Assembly (NCBI RefSeq): GCF_018613855.1
Contig: NZ_JAGGPK010000010.1
Location: 62,001 to 126,000 of the forward strand
Length of the DNA stretch: 64,000 bases
Source of the DNA: Arthrobacter sp. ISL-30
GTDB taxonomy: Bacteria > Actinomycetota > Actinomycetes > Actinomycetales > Micrococcaceae
Direction of reading: 5' to 3'
The first letter of the stretch is position 1. Every line of letters starts with the position of its first letter. The position numbers and the translations under genes were made by a program. Positions 38,558 to 47,650 of this stretch are shown one piece after another. The notes under the pieces were generated by a model. The model was given only the letters and a program-made list of their open reading frames with translations, had not been told where the DNA came from and did not search any database.

Positions 38558-38730
38558 GGCTCTACGGTACTGTGCGAATGCGTCGGGATCGGGCAGCGTC
38601 GGGATCGGGCAGCAATGTACAGCCAGGGCTCTGAACGTGGGAGACTATAGGTTCAGATATGCGGCATTTACCGGACGGAGCAACCGATCCGGAGTCCGGC
38701 CGCGTGAATGTCGACAGTAAGGACCACTGC

Positions 38731-40584
38731 GTGTCTCCCATGGCCCGCACCGCCCCGGTGCCTGCCGCAACAGATCCGGCCATCATCCGGAACTTCTGCA
38801 TTATTGCCCACATCGACCACGGTAAGTCGACGCTGGCAGATCGCATGCTGCAGTTCACCGGCGTTGTACAGGCACGTGACATGAAGGCCCAGTACCTGGA
38901 CCGCATGGACATCGAGCGTGAGCGTGGCATCACCATCAAATCCCAGGCCGTGCGCATGCCCTGGGAGGTCGACAACACGGCCTATGCCCTGAACATGATC
39001 GACACTCCCGGCCACGTCGACTTCACCTATGAAGTGTCACGATCCCTGGCGGCCTGCGAGGGAGCTGTCCTGCTTGTGGACGCGGCGCAGGGTATCGAAG
39101 CCCAGACCTTGGCGAACCTGTACCTTGCCATGGAAAACGACCTGACCATCATCCCGGTGCTGAACAAGATCGACCTCCCGGCCGCCCAGCCGGAGAAGTA
39201 CGCGGAAGAGCTCGCCAACCTGATCGGCGGCGACCCGGAGGATGTCCTGAAGGTTTCCGGCAAGACCGGCGTCGGAGTAGAAGCCCTGTTGGACCGCATC
39301 GTCCGGGACATTCCAAACCCCGTCGGGGACGCCGACGCCCCGGCGCGGGCCATGATCTTCGACTCCGTCTACGACACCTATCGCGGCGTCGTGACGTATG
39401 TCCGTGTGGTGGACGGCCACTTGAGCCCGCGCGAGCGGATCCAGATGATGTCTACCAAGGCCAGCCATGAACTCCTCGAAATCGGCGTGAGCTCTCCCGA
39501 ACCCGTCCCGTCCAAGGGCCTGGGCGTCGGGGAAGTGGGCTACCTGATCACGGGCGTCAAGGACGTGCGGCAATCCAAGGTCGGCGACACCGTAACCAAC
39601 CTTGCCAAGCCAGCCACCAAGTCCCTGGGTGGCTACCAGGATCCCAAGCCCATGGTCTTCTCGGGCTTGTACCCGCTGGACGGCACGGACTACCCGAACC
39701 TGCGTGAGGCACTGGACAAGCTCAAGCTCAACGATGCCGCCCTGGTCTACGAACCCGAGACCTCCGCAGCCCTTGGCTTTGGCTTCCGCGTAGGCTTCCT
39801 CGGCCTGCTGCACCTCGAAATCGTGCGTGAACGCCTGGAACGTGAATTCAACCTCGACCTCATTTCCACGGCTCCCAACGTCGTGTACGAAGTCACGCTC
39901 GAGGACAAGTCCGTGGCCACGGTCACTAACCCGTCCGAATTCCCAACAGGCAAGGTCAGCGAGGTCCGGGAACCCATGGTCGCTGCGACCATCCTGGCTC
40001 CCAACGAGTTCGTCGGCGCCATCATGGAACTCTGCCAGGGCAGGCGCGGACAAATGCGGGGGATGGACTACCTGTCTGAGGACCGCGTGGAAATGCGTTA
40101 CTGGATCCCGCTGGCCGAGATCGTGTTCGACTTCTTCGACCAGCTGAAGTCAAAGACCCGCGGTTACGCGTCACTGGACTGGAAGGCCGACGGCGATCAG
40201 GTCGCCGATCTGGTGAAAGTCGACATCCTGCTGCAGGGCGAACAGGTGGATGCGTTCAGCGCCATCACCCACCGCGACAAGGCCTATTCGTACGGCGTCA
40301 TGATGACCTCCAAGCTGCGGGAACTCATTCCGAGGCAGCAGTTCGAAGTCCCCATCCAGGCCGCGATCGGCTCACGCATCATTGCCCGCGAAAACATCCG
40401 CGCCATCCGCAAGGACGTCCTTGCCAAGTGCTACGGCGGTGACATCACCCGTAAGCGCAAACTGCTCGAGAAGCAGAAGGAAGGCAAGAAGCGCATGAAG
40501 ATGGTGGGCCGGGTGGAAGTGCCCCAGGAAGCCTTCATCGCAGCGCTCACCACGGACGAATCCAAGGACAAGGCCAAGAAATAG
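38731..40584 (+). CDS. lepA: Elongation factor 4 (back-translocating GTPase)
   Basis: LepA/EF4 (617 aa from GTG 38731) is a ribosomal GTPase acting on stalled or mispositioned ribosomes. G-domain motifs: [16 protein letters not shown] (G1), [15 protein letters not shown] (switch I), [12 protein letters not shown] (G3), NKIDLP (G4). Domains II-V follow, with the LepA-specific C-terminal [23 protein letters not shown] lies 8 bp before GTG 38731. The frame also has ATG 38659, only 5 bp after TAGGTT (38648-38653), so a leaderless longer form (641 aa) is possible. Confidence 0.97.
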   Translation: MSPMARTAPVPAATDPAIIRNFCIIAHIDHGKSTLADRMLQFTGVVQARDMKAQYLDRMDIERERGITIKSQAVRMPWEVDNTAYALNMIDTPGHVDFTYEVSRSLAACEGAVLLVDAAQGIEAQTLANLYLAMENDLTIIPVLNKIDLPAAQPEKYAEELANLIGGDPEDVLKVSGKTGVGVEALLDRIVRDIPNPVGDADAPARAMIFDSVYDTYRGVVTYVRVVDGHLSPRERIQMMSTKASHELLEIGVSSPEPVPSKGLGVGEVGYLITGVKDVRQSKVGDTVTNLAKPATKSLGGYQDPKPMVFSGLYPLDGTDYPNLREALDKLKLNDAALVYEPETSAALGFGFRVGFLGLLHLEIVRERLEREFNLDLISTAPNVVYEVTLEDKSVATVTNPSEFPTGKVSEVREPMVAATILAPNEFVGAIMELCQGRRGQMRGMDYLSEDRVEMRYWIPLAEIVFDFFDQLKSKTRGYASLDWKADGDQVADLVKVDILLQGEQVDAFSAITHRDKAYSYGVMMTSKLRELIPRQQFEVPIQAAIGSRIIARENIRAIRKDVLAKCYGGDITRKRKLLEKQKEGKKRMKMVGRVEVPQEAFIAALTTDESKDKAKK

Positions 40585-40620
40585 TGAACCGCTATGCGGG
40601 ACGGGCCACAGGCGACGAAC

Positions 40621-41850
40621 ATGCCTAGCGCCCTTCCCCTCGGTGACCCGGCACCTGCGGACGGATTGCTGCCTCCGCAGGTGCTCGACGACGTCGCGGC
40701 ACGCAACTTCGGCCTGTACGTCCACATTCCCTTCTGCGCTGTGCGCTGCGGCTATTGCGATTTCAACACGTATACGGCAACGGAGCTCGGTGGTGGCGCC
40801 TCCCAGGACGCCTACGCGGCCACGGCCATCTCGGAGGTGAAGTTCGCCGGTCGCGCTCTTGAGGCTTCAGGCGTCCACGCACGCCCGCTCAGTACGGTCT
40901 TCTTCGGCGGCGGAACGCCCACCCTCCTGCCCGCGGAGGATCTCGCCGCTATCCTGCGGGCCGCCGTTGGGCAATGGGGCATCGAGGCAGGCGCCGAAGT
41001 GACTACCGAGGCCAACCCCGACTCCGTGACCCCGGAATCCCTGCAGCTGCTGGCCGACGCCGGATTCACCAGGGTTTCTTTCGGGATGCAGTCGGCCGTA
41101 CCTCATGTCTTGAAGGTGCTGGACCGGACGCACTTGCCCGAAAGGGTACCCCAGGTGGTGCAATGGGCGCGCGACGCCGGCCTGAACGTGAGCCTGGACC
41201 TCATCTACGGAACTCCCGGCGAATCCCTTGACGACTGGCGTGTGTCCCTCGAAACTGCCCTGTCCTACGATCCGGATCACATCAGTGCCTATGCATTGAT
41301 CGTTGAGGACGGCACCAAGCTTGCAGCCCAGATCCGCCGCGGGGAGGTGCCCGGTATCGACGACGACGACCATGCCGCCAAGTACGAGCTCGCCGACGAG
41401 CTGATCACCAATGCTGGCCTTGGCTGGTATGAGGTCAGCAACTGGTCGCGCACTTCGGAACAGGCGTGCAGGCACAACCTTGCCTACTGGCGCGGCGATG
41501 ACTGGTGGGGTATCGGGCCGGGTGCCCATTCGCATTTCGGTGGAGTCCGCTGGTGGAACGTTAAGCATCCCACTGCCTATGCTTCACGGCTTGCCGCCGG
41601 GGCGTCACCGGCTGCCGGGCGGGAAACGCTGGACCCCGCCACCCGCGAAGTGGAGCGAATCATGCTTGAGGCACGGCTTGGCACTGGGCTCCAATTGGAT
41701 GCCCTCGACGTCGCCGGCCGGCACGCCATCGCCGGGCTGATCGCGGACGGACTCGTGGAGCCGGTGCAGGCCTTCCATGGCCGACTGGTCCTCACGTTGA
41801 AGGGCCGGCTTCTTGCCGACGCCGTGGTCCGGAGAATCCTTCCGGATTGA
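40621..41850 (+). CDS. hemW: Radical SAM heme chaperone HemW
   Basis: HemW is a radical SAM protein of the oxygen-independent coproporphyrinogen oxidase-like group that now is regarded as a heme-insertion chaperone and not an oxidase. The 4Fe-4S cluster motif is FCAVRCGYCDF (CxxxCxxC) near residues 39-46, followed by VFFGGGTPTLL, TTEANPDS, FGMQSAV and IYGTPGESLDDW. The C-terminal HemN_C-like domain is present (LEARLGTGLQLDAL). Length 409 aa from ATG 40621, or 418 aa from ATG 40594; neither has a clear RBS. It follows lepA closely, the normal order. Confidence 0.93.
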   Translation: MPSALPLGDPAPADGLLPPQVLDDVAARNFGLYVHIPFCAVRCGYCDFNTYTATELGGGASQDAYAATAISEVKFAGRALEASGVHARPLSTVFFGGGTPTLLPAEDLAAILRAAVGQWGIEAGAEVTTEANPDSVTPESLQLLADAGFTRVSFGMQSAVPHVLKVLDRTHLPERVPQVVQWARDAGLNVSLDLIYGTPGESLDDWRVSLETALSYDPDHISAYALIVEDGTKLAAQIRRGEVPGIDDDDHAAKYELADELITNAGLGWYEVSNWSRTSEQACRHNLAYWRGDDWWGIGPGAHSHFGGVRWWNVKHPTAYASRLAAGASPAAGRETLDPATREVERIMLEARLGTGLQLDALDVAGRHAIAGLIADGLVEPVQAFHGRLVLTLKGRLLADAVVRRILPD

Positions 41851-41851
41851 G

Positions 41852-42265
41852 CTATTTGATCCAGCGCAGGTTGTAGCGGTAGCGGTGGGGCTGGCCGTGG
41901 TTGACATGGATCCCGGCGGAGACGGCGAAGCACGTCAGGGCAATCCAGATGGCCGTGGCGATGACGGCGAAGAGGTTACCCACTACGGGGACAATCACAA
42001 GGATGTTGGCGATTACGGCCGCGATGGTGGGCGGCAGCGTGAAGTTCAAAGCTTCCTTTGACTCCTGGGCTGTGAACGGTCCGCGCTCCCGGAAGATCAG
42101 GTAGATCAGGAGGGACGGCACACAGCCCAGGATCCCGCCAAAGTGGGCCAGCGTCGCCCACTGCCGATCCTCGCTGGCGGTCAATGGCAGGGCGTTGGCA
42201 GGTACGCCATGGTACTGCGGCTGGCCGGCTGCGTTGTCCCGTTCTTCACGAGCATCTTCTGCCAC
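41852..42265 (-). CDS. DUF4870 membrane protein
   Basis: A 137-aa protein with three hydrophobic helices: WATLAHFGGILGCVPSLLIYLIF, LPPTIAAVIANILVIVPVVG and LFAVIATAIWIALTCFAVSAGI. The pattern LAHFGGILG, FTAQESKEALNFTL matches DUF4870, found in many small bacterial membrane proteins of unknown role. GTG 42265 has AAGGA upstream on the minus strand; the longer frame is not used. It ends 1 bp after convergent hemW. Confidence 0.8.
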   Translation of the reverse strand: MAEDAREERDNAAGQPQYHGVPANALPLTASEDRQWATLAHFGGILGCVPSLLIYLIFRERGPFTAQESKEALNFTLPPTIAAVIANILVIVPVVGNLFAVIATAIWIALTCFAVSAGIHVNHGQPHRYRYNLRWIK

Positions 42266-42341
42266 GGTTCTTGTCCTTACGATTATCCTGATGGTGCGGT
42301 GGTGCGGTTCCAAGAATACTGGGTCCGCGATTAACAACCTG

Positions 42342-43205
42342 TCACGCAGGGTCAGGCGCCGTGAGGAAGTCGATGACCTCCTCCACCCGTCCGAGGAGCG
42401 AGGCCTCCAGGTCCGCATAGCTGCGGACGGCGCCCAGGAGCTTCTGCCAGCCGAGGCCGATGTCCTCAGGGGTGGAATGCGGCCAGCCGAATGCCTTCAG
42501 GATGCCGGTTTTCCAATCCCCGCCATGCGGTACCTCCGGCCAGCGTTCGATGCCAAGCACCTTTGGCCGGATGGCCTGCCACACATCCACATAGGGATGG
42601 CCGACAATCAGCACGTTTCGCGCGGCCCCCGGCAGCTTCATCGCATCCTCGGCGATACGGAATTCCTTCGAGCCGGGAACCAGGTGGTCAACGAGGATTC
42701 CGAGGCGCCTGGCCGGGCCGGGGGAGAAGGCGGCAATGGCCGCTTTGAGGTCGTCAATACCGTGGAGGGGTTCGACGACGATTCCTTCAACTCGGAGGTC
42801 GTCGCCCCAGACCTTCTCAACCAGTTCGGCGTCGTGCTTTCCCTCGACCCAGATCCGGGAAGCCTTGGCAGTCTGGGCCCGCTGGCTGGCCACCCGAACG
42901 GAACCGGAAGCCGTCCTGTCCTGCTTCGGGCTTCCGGCAGCGGAGCGCGGCGCCGGCGCTATGAGCCGGATCGGCCGGCCGTCCAGCAGGAATCCGAAGC
43001 CGAGCGGGAAGGAGCGGGACTTTCCGCGCCTGTCCTCGAGCGCCACGATATGCATGCCGCCGGACTTCTCGAACCGTGTCACGGCCCCGACCCAGCCTGA
43101 CTGGACATCCTCCAGGACCATCCCACGTTCAACCGCAACCTCGGGGAGTGGCTGCTGCCGGGCGGGGGAGGAGATGTCCTGCGGACCCCAGTTCTCGAAG
43201 GACAA
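42342..43205 (-). CDS. DUF3097 protein
   Basis: A 287-aa actinobacterial conserved protein (DUF3097). The N-terminal part has VAVERGMVLEDVQSGWVGAV and FPLGFGFLLDGRPIRL. The middle holds RIWVEGKHDAELVEKVWGDDL, VVEPLHGIDDL and LGILVDHLVPGSKEFRIA, a pattern that resembles a TOPRIM core (Glu, then DxD-like); this is my inference. The C-terminus ends LLGRVEEVIDFLTA. Function unknown. It lies between DUF4870 and the hrcA promoter, divergent from hrcA. Confidence 0.8.
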   Translation of the reverse strand: MSFENWGPQDISSPARQQPLPEVAVERGMVLEDVQSGWVGAVTRFEKSGGMHIVALEDRRGKSRSFPLGFGFLLDGRPIRLIAPAPRSAAGSPKQDRTASGSVRVASQRAQTAKASRIWVEGKHDAELVEKVWGDDLRVEGIVVEPLHGIDDLKAAIAAFSPGPARRLGILVDHLVPGSKEFRIAEDAMKLPGAARNVLIVGHPYVDVWQAIRPKVLGIERWPEVPHGGDWKTGILKAFGWPHSTPEDIGLGWQKLLGAVRSYADLEASLLGRVEEVIDFLTAPDPA

Positions 43206-43292
43206 GATATTTCCACCACTTTTGCTCGAAGGATCAGGACCGGCGGGAGCCGGGTTTCAATGCTAGCAACGGCGTGGCCCATAATAGACTTA

Positions 43293-43319
43293 TTAGCACT
43301 TAGGCATGTTGAGTGCTAA
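43293..43319 (+). promoter_or_regulatory. CIRCE operator (HrcA binding site)
   Basis: TTAGCACTT (43293-43301), nine-bp spacer, GAGTGCTAA (43311-43319). It matches the CIRCE consensus TTAGCACTC-N9-GAGTGCTAA with one mismatch in the left arm. A -10-like CATAAT (43280-43285) puts the start of transcription near the operator, so HrcA should repress its own operon with dnaJ. Confidence 0.92.
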
Positions 43320-43343
43320 GGATTGGCGGATCGGAGGTGGACA

Positions 43344-44357
43344 GTGAGCGAGCAGCGCAAGCTCGAGGTATTGCGGGCAATCGTGGAGGACTATGTCCAC
43401 TCCCGCGAACCCGTGGGCTCCAAGGCGCTCGTGGAACGTCACCATCTGGGCGTGTCCAGTGCGACTATCCGTAACGATATGGCAGCACTGGAAGAGGAAG
43501 GGTTGATTGCGGCGCCCCATACCAGCGCGGGCCGCATCCCCACGGATAAGGGGTACCGGCTCTTTGTGGATCGCATCTCCGCAGTGAAGCCGCTGTCCGC
43601 CCCGGAAAAGCGGGCCATCCACTCGTTGCTCGAAGGAGCCGGCGACCTCGACGACATCCTTGAGCGGACAGTCAGGCTGCTGTCCCAGCTGACCAACCAG
43701 GTGGCGGTTGTGCAGTACCCGCACCTGAATCGCGCCCTGGTCCGCCACATCGAATTCGTCCTGCTCGCGCCCCGGCGGGTTCTCGTTGTCCTGATTGCGG
43801 ACACCGGACGCGTGGAGCAGAAAGTCATCGACGTCGGAAGTGACGTCAGCGACGACACCCTGAAATCGCTCCGTACCCGCTTCCTCGGAGGAGCAGCCGG
43901 CTCGCAGCTCAACCTGCTGCCCCAGGTCCTGCCGTCGATCGTGGCCCTCTGTCCGCCAGCTGTTCGCGGCATCGCCAAGGCTCTGGCCCACGGGCTCGAG
44001 CTGCTGGCGGCCAACAGCAGGGACGAACGCATGGTCATGGCGGGAACAGCCAACCTGGCCCGCTCGAATGTCGATTTCCCGCTGAGCATAGGTCCGGTGC
44101 TGGAAGCCCTTGAAGAGCAGGTGGTCATGCTGCGACTCCTGACCGAAATGGCGGAGGATTCACGGGGGGTTGCAGTCAGCATTGGCCGGGAAAACCCCTA
44201 CGACGGACTGTCCGAGGCCTCCGTGGTAGCCACCGGCTACGGGCCGGGCGCCAGCGCCAAGATCGGCATCCTCGGGCCCACCCGCATGGACTATCCCACT
44301 ACCATGGCGGCCGTTCGCGCCGTCGCACGCTACTTGTCACGCATTCTGGCCGGCTGA
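43344..44357 (+). CDS. hrcA: Heat-inducible transcription repressor HrcA
   Basis: HrcA (337 aa) represses chaperone genes by binding CIRCE. The N-terminal winged helix shows RKLEVLRAIVEDYVHSREPVGSKALVE and VSSATIRNDMAALEEEGLI, and the C-terminal GAF-like domain includes GRIPTDKGYRLFVD and YPTTMAAVRAVARYLSRIL. GTG 43344 with GGAGG 5 bp upstream; the frame is open 7 codons further. Directly behind a CIRCE box. Confidence 0.97.
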   Translation: MSEQRKLEVLRAIVEDYVHSREPVGSKALVERHHLGVSSATIRNDMAALEEEGLIAAPHTSAGRIPTDKGYRLFVDRISAVKPLSAPEKRAIHSLLEGAGDLDDILERTVRLLSQLTNQVAVVQYPHLNRALVRHIEFVLLAPRRVLVVLIADTGRVEQKVIDVGSDVSDDTLKSLRTRFLGGAAGSQLNLLPQVLPSIVALCPPAVRGIAKALAHGLELLAANSRDERMVMAGTANLARSNVDFPLSIGPVLEALEEQVVMLRLLTEMAEDSRGVAVSIGRENPYDGLSEASVVATGYGPGASAKIGILGPTRMDYPTTMAAVRAVARYLSRILAG

Positions 44358-44408
44358 GCTGCCCAGCAGCCCGGCCCACGGCAGTAACAACAGGAAGAGA
44401 TACGCATT

Positions 44409-45536
44409 TTGAGCAGCCACTATGACGTTTTGGGAGTCTCCCCGGAAGCCACCGGCGAGGAGATCAAGAAGGCGTACCGAAAGCTAGCGCGCTCCCTGCA
44501 CCCGGACGTCAACGACGGAGACGATGCCGCGGAACGCTTCAAAGCGGTCACCCACGCCTATGAGGTCCTGTCGGATCCGCAAAAACGCCGGGTCTATGAC
44601 ACCACAGGCAACGAGAACGGCACCGACAACGGGTTCGGCGGCGGATACGCAGGGCAGGGGTTCGCCTTCCAAGACATCTTCGACACCTTCTTTGGCGGCG
44701 GTGGCGGATCGGCAGGACCCGCCTCCAGGACCCGCCGCGGCCAGGACGCACTGATCAGCGTCCGCATCGACCTTCGGGATGCCGTTTTCGGCGCCAACAA
44801 GAAGCTCGAGGTCGACACCGGCGTCGTATGCCCCACCTGCAACGGCTCCTGCTGCCGCGAGGGCACCCACCCGGTGCGCTGCGATATTTGTGGCGGCAGC
44901 GGCCAGGTACAGCGGGCCGTTCGTTCCATCCTGGGCCAGGTCATGACGGCTGCACCGTGCGGCTCCTGCGAAGGATTCGGCACTATCATCAAGGATCCTT
45001 GCAACGAGTGCAACGGCCAGGGGCGCATCCGGAGCCGTCGGTCGTTGACCATCAAGGTCCCCGCCGGCGTCGCAACCGGTACCCGCATCCAGCTGTCGGG
45101 CCAGGGCGAAGCAGGCCCGGCCGGCGGACCCACGGGCGACCTTTACGTCGAGATCCGCGTCAACAACGATCCCACATACATTCGCGACGGCGATGACTTG
45201 CACGCCACGCTCAGCGTACCTATGACTGCGGCCGCCCTGGGCACCGAACTGACCCTGGAGACCTTTGACGGTATCCAGGAAATCGACGTCAAGGCGGGCA
45301 CGCAGTCTGGAGAGGTGATCACGCTTAGGGGACTGGGCGTTACCCACCTGCGCGGCTACGGGCGCGGCGACCTCAAAGTGCACCTCCATGTCGAGACTCC
45401 CGGCAAGCTGGACCCGGCCCAGGAAGACCTCCTGAGGCAGCTGGCGAAGCTGCGCGGCGAGCAGTTCACGGAAGGAAAGCTGGTTGCCAGCGGCGGCATG
45501 TTCGCCAAGCTCCGGGACAAGCTCGGTAACCTGTAG
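44409..45536 (+). CDS. dnaJ: Chaperone DnaJ (DnaJ2)
   Basis: A 375-aa type I DnaJ: J-domain with HPD at residues 31-33 (LARSLHPDVND), a Gly/Phe region (FGGGYAGQGFAF), four zinc-finger repeats (CPTCNGS, CDICGGSG, CGSCEGFG, CNECNGQG) and C-terminal substrate domains. It stimulates DnaK ATPase. TTG start at 44409 with AGGAAGAG upstream. It is the DnaJ2 type found behind hrcA in actinobacteria; the GrpE/DnaK operon is elsewhere. Confidence 0.97.
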   Translation: MSSHYDVLGVSPEATGEEIKKAYRKLARSLHPDVNDGDDAAERFKAVTHAYEVLSDPQKRRVYDTTGNENGTDNGFGGGYAGQGFAFQDIFDTFFGGGGGSAGPASRTRRGQDALISVRIDLRDAVFGANKKLEVDTGVVCPTCNGSCCREGTHPVRCDICGGSGQVQRAVRSILGQVMTAAPCGSCEGFGTIIKDPCNECNGQGRIRSRRSLTIKVPAGVATGTRIQLSGQGEAGPAGGPTGDLYVEIRVNNDPTYIRDGDDLHATLSVPMTAAALGTELTLETFDGIQEIDVKAGTQSGEVITLRGLGVTHLRGYGRGDLKVHLHVETPGKLDPAQEDLLRQLAKLRGEQFTEGKLVASGGMFAKLRDKLGNL

Positions 45537-45538
45537 CG

Positions 45539-46312
45539 GTGAGCAATCCCGTCTTCTTCGCCCCTGTCGGCGCGCTCGACGATCTGGCGCCCGGCGCCGA
45601 ATTTGTCCTTGAGGGCATTGAGGCGCGCCACGCCATCACCGTTAAGCGGCTGGCTCCCGGCGAGGCGGTGGACATCGCAGACGGCGCCGGAAAACGCCTG
45701 ACGGGTACGGTCTCCCACGCCAATGGAGGAAGTCTTACTGTGCTTGCCTCCGAACTGGTAGAGGAGCCGCAGCCCAGCGTCCGGCTGGTGCTCGTCCAGG
45801 CCCTGGCCAAGGGCGATCGCGACGAACTGGCCATCGAAACCGCCACGGAGCTCGGTGTTGATGCCGTGATTCCGTGGCAGGCCGAACGCTCCATTGTTCG
45901 CTGGAAGGGTGAGCGTGCGGCCAAGGCACATGCCAAATGGCAGTCAGTCGTGACGGCGGCGGCCAAGCAGGCCCGCCGCGCATGGATTCCGGAGGTGCGG
46001 AACGCCGTCGACAGCTCCGGACTGGCCAAGGCCGTGGAGGTCGCAGGCCTGGCGATCATCCTGCATGAGGCAGCCAAGACGAGACTGCGCGATATCCTGC
46101 AGGCCTGGGACGGGGCACTTGCGGCGGAAGCGGAACTCCCGCGCGAAGTGCTTCTGATTGTGGGTCCTGAAGGCGGCATCTCACCTAGGGAAGTAACCAG
46201 GCTGTGCGACGCCGGGGCGGTCACAGCACTGCTGGGCTCCCATGTGCTGCGGTCGTCGACGGCGGGACCCGCCGCCGTCGTACTGGCCAGTGACGTGCTG
46301 GGCCGCTGGTAG
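45539..46312 (+). CDS. rsmE: 16S rRNA (uracil1498-N3)-methyltransferase
   Basis: RsmE (257 aa) methylates U1498 in the decoding centre. The N-terminal PUA-like domain has IEARHAITVKRLAPGEAVDIADGAG, and the C-terminal SPOUT knot shows LVQALAKGDRDELAIETATELGVDAVIPW, LIVGPEGGISPREV and LGSHVLRSSTAGPAAV. GTG 45539 is 2 bp after the dnaJ stop, so it is in the hrcA operon. Tandem repeats follow within 15 bp. Confidence 0.96.
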   Translation: MSNPVFFAPVGALDDLAPGAEFVLEGIEARHAITVKRLAPGEAVDIADGAGKRLTGTVSHANGGSLTVLASELVEEPQPSVRLVLVQALAKGDRDELAIETATELGVDAVIPWQAERSIVRWKGERAAKAHAKWQSVVTAAAKQARRAWIPEVRNAVDSSGLAKAVEVAGLAIILHEAAKTRLRDILQAWDGALAAEAELPREVLLIVGPEGGISPREVTRLCDAGAVTALLGSHVLRSSTAGPAAVVLASDVLGRW

Positions 46313-46326
46313 CGGGTATAGCTAGC

Positions 46327-46407
46327 GGACGCTGAACGGTATTGTTACAGGACGCTGAACGGTATTGTTACCGGACGCTGAACGGTTTTGTTACCGGACG
46401 CTGAACG
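46327..46407. repeat. 23-bp tandem repeats at the 3' end of the GerMN gene
   Basis: Three copies of 23 bp begin at 46327, 46350 and 46373 and a partial copy begins at 46396. Units start GGACGCTGAACGGT and end TTGTTAC(A/C). On the minus strand the last copies carry the coding end and TAA stop of the GerMN gene, so the duplication sits right at its terminus and repeats the stop codon region downstream. rsmE ends 14 bp before. Confidence 0.85.
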
Positions 46408-47368
46408 TCCTGGTATCGGATTCGCGTTCCGATTCACCCTCCAGCATGCCCATGCGCAGCACGTACTTGCCGCTCGCCAGGCCAACCGTGAAGGAAAAAG
46501 CTCCGCCCTGCCCTGCTTCAGTCGACGGCAAGGCCTGGCCGTTGAGGAAGACGTTTTTTTCGCCGTTCCCGTCTTCGCGGAGGATCTGCCATCGCACAGG
46601 GACCGACGGAGCGACGCTTCGGCCGTTGATTTTCACCGCCCCGGCAGGCAGCGATACGCCTTCCTGCGGATCGATGATCCAGACAGGCGCAACCAGCGAA
46701 ACGTCCCTTGCCATGGGTTCGCCCAGCTGGACATGGCCAAACGCCTCGAACCCGGTGTGTCCGTCTACCAGAATGACCACCTGGATCTGCTGGCCGGAAT
46801 CGATCAGGCCGGAACTCGCAGCGGCGGCCGACGCAGTGTAGACAAGCTGCTGCACGGCACGCTGTGCCATGTCGGCGTCGAGGTTGCTGTTGAACGCGCC
46901 CTTGGACACGTCAACCGTGATCACGTTCTTGCCGGAAACAGAGGTCGCAAGGCTTTCAGGTTCCTGCCAGGGCGTGAAGTAATCCGGATCAAGCGGCTTC
47001 TGCGACATCATGGTTCGCAGCGCGATGGTCACGGGATTTTCCTGGCCCGAGGACTCACGGAACTCGCGGTAGAGATAGGCCTTGCCGTCGCTTCGGCCAA
47101 TCCAGTACACCGGGACGCGATTGGAGGCCGGGGTCGTTTCCAGGGGGGCGTTACTGGCAGAGACTGTGGGGCCACCTGCTGCAACTGTTGGGGTGGGATT
47201 CGGAGACGCTCCGGTCCGGGGTCCGCTGTCCGCGATGCAGCCCGTCAATGCCATGGCCACAGCGCAGCAGGCAGCGAGCACGCCAGAGCGAATCCGGGTG
47301 CGCCGTGCCGGGGCCTGGTTGATTGACTGCTCGATGGTGCTGGTTTCCTTGCTTGGTTGGCGTTGCAT
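46391..47368 (-). CDS. GerMN-domain lipoprotein
   Basis: A 325-aa predicted lipoprotein: basic N-terminus, hydrophobic segment SGVLAACCAVAMALTGC with lipobox LTGC, Pro/Thr linker (ASPNPTPTVA), a GerMN-like domain (VPVYWIGRSDGKAYLYREF, VTIALRTMM, GKNVITVDVSKGAFN, MAQRAVQQLVYTASAA) and a C-terminal Ig-like tail (VRWQILREDG, FSFTVGLASGKYVLRMG). GerMN domains occur in sporulation and mycobacterial LpqB proteins; role here unknown. ATG 47368 has a weak RBS and the frame is open further. It is inverted relative to rsmE and phoH. Confidence 0.82.
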   Translation of the reverse strand: MQRQPSKETSTIEQSINQAPARRTRIRSGVLAACCAVAMALTGCIADSGPRTGASPNPTPTVAAGGPTVSASNAPLETTPASNRVPVYWIGRSDGKAYLYREFRESSGQENPVTIALRTMMSQKPLDPDYFTPWQEPESLATSVSGKNVITVDVSKGAFNSNLDADMAQRAVQQLVYTASAAAASSGLIDSGQQIQVVILVDGHTGFEAFGHVQLGEPMARDVSLVAPVWIIDPQEGVSLPAGAVKINGRSVAPSVPVRWQILREDGNGEKNVFLNGQALPSTEAGQGGAFSFTVGLASGKYVLRMGMLEGESERESDTRTFSVR

Positions 47369-47650
47369 CGTTGACGAAGGTTGGGGGACGTCACTGCAGC
47401 GGTTCCGTGGGCGTTCTTCGGTTCGCGTATTGCCAGCTTGACACACGCTTTGGGCAGCCTGAGCGGCAATCCGGGAGAGCGCTGGAACTGCAACAGTATT
47501 GATATGAGGCCGATATGGAGTTGATACCAAAATGCGGGAACCCGGCTGGTTTCCGGCTGCCTCGTGAGGGTTCCGGGCCGGGCGCGCTGGCGTAGGATGG
47601 ATAGCATTCCTAAGTCCGACCGGAGGAGCGCAGGCCAATCGGCCAACACC

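Noticed and set aside
46327..46407. CRISPR array
   Set aside because: Head-to-tail 23-bp copies without spacers and no cas genes.
47564..47650. Upstream starts of phoH (47564, 47597)
   Set aside because: They precede or overlap a likely -10 box (TAGGAT, 47593); conserved sequence begins after ATG 47651.
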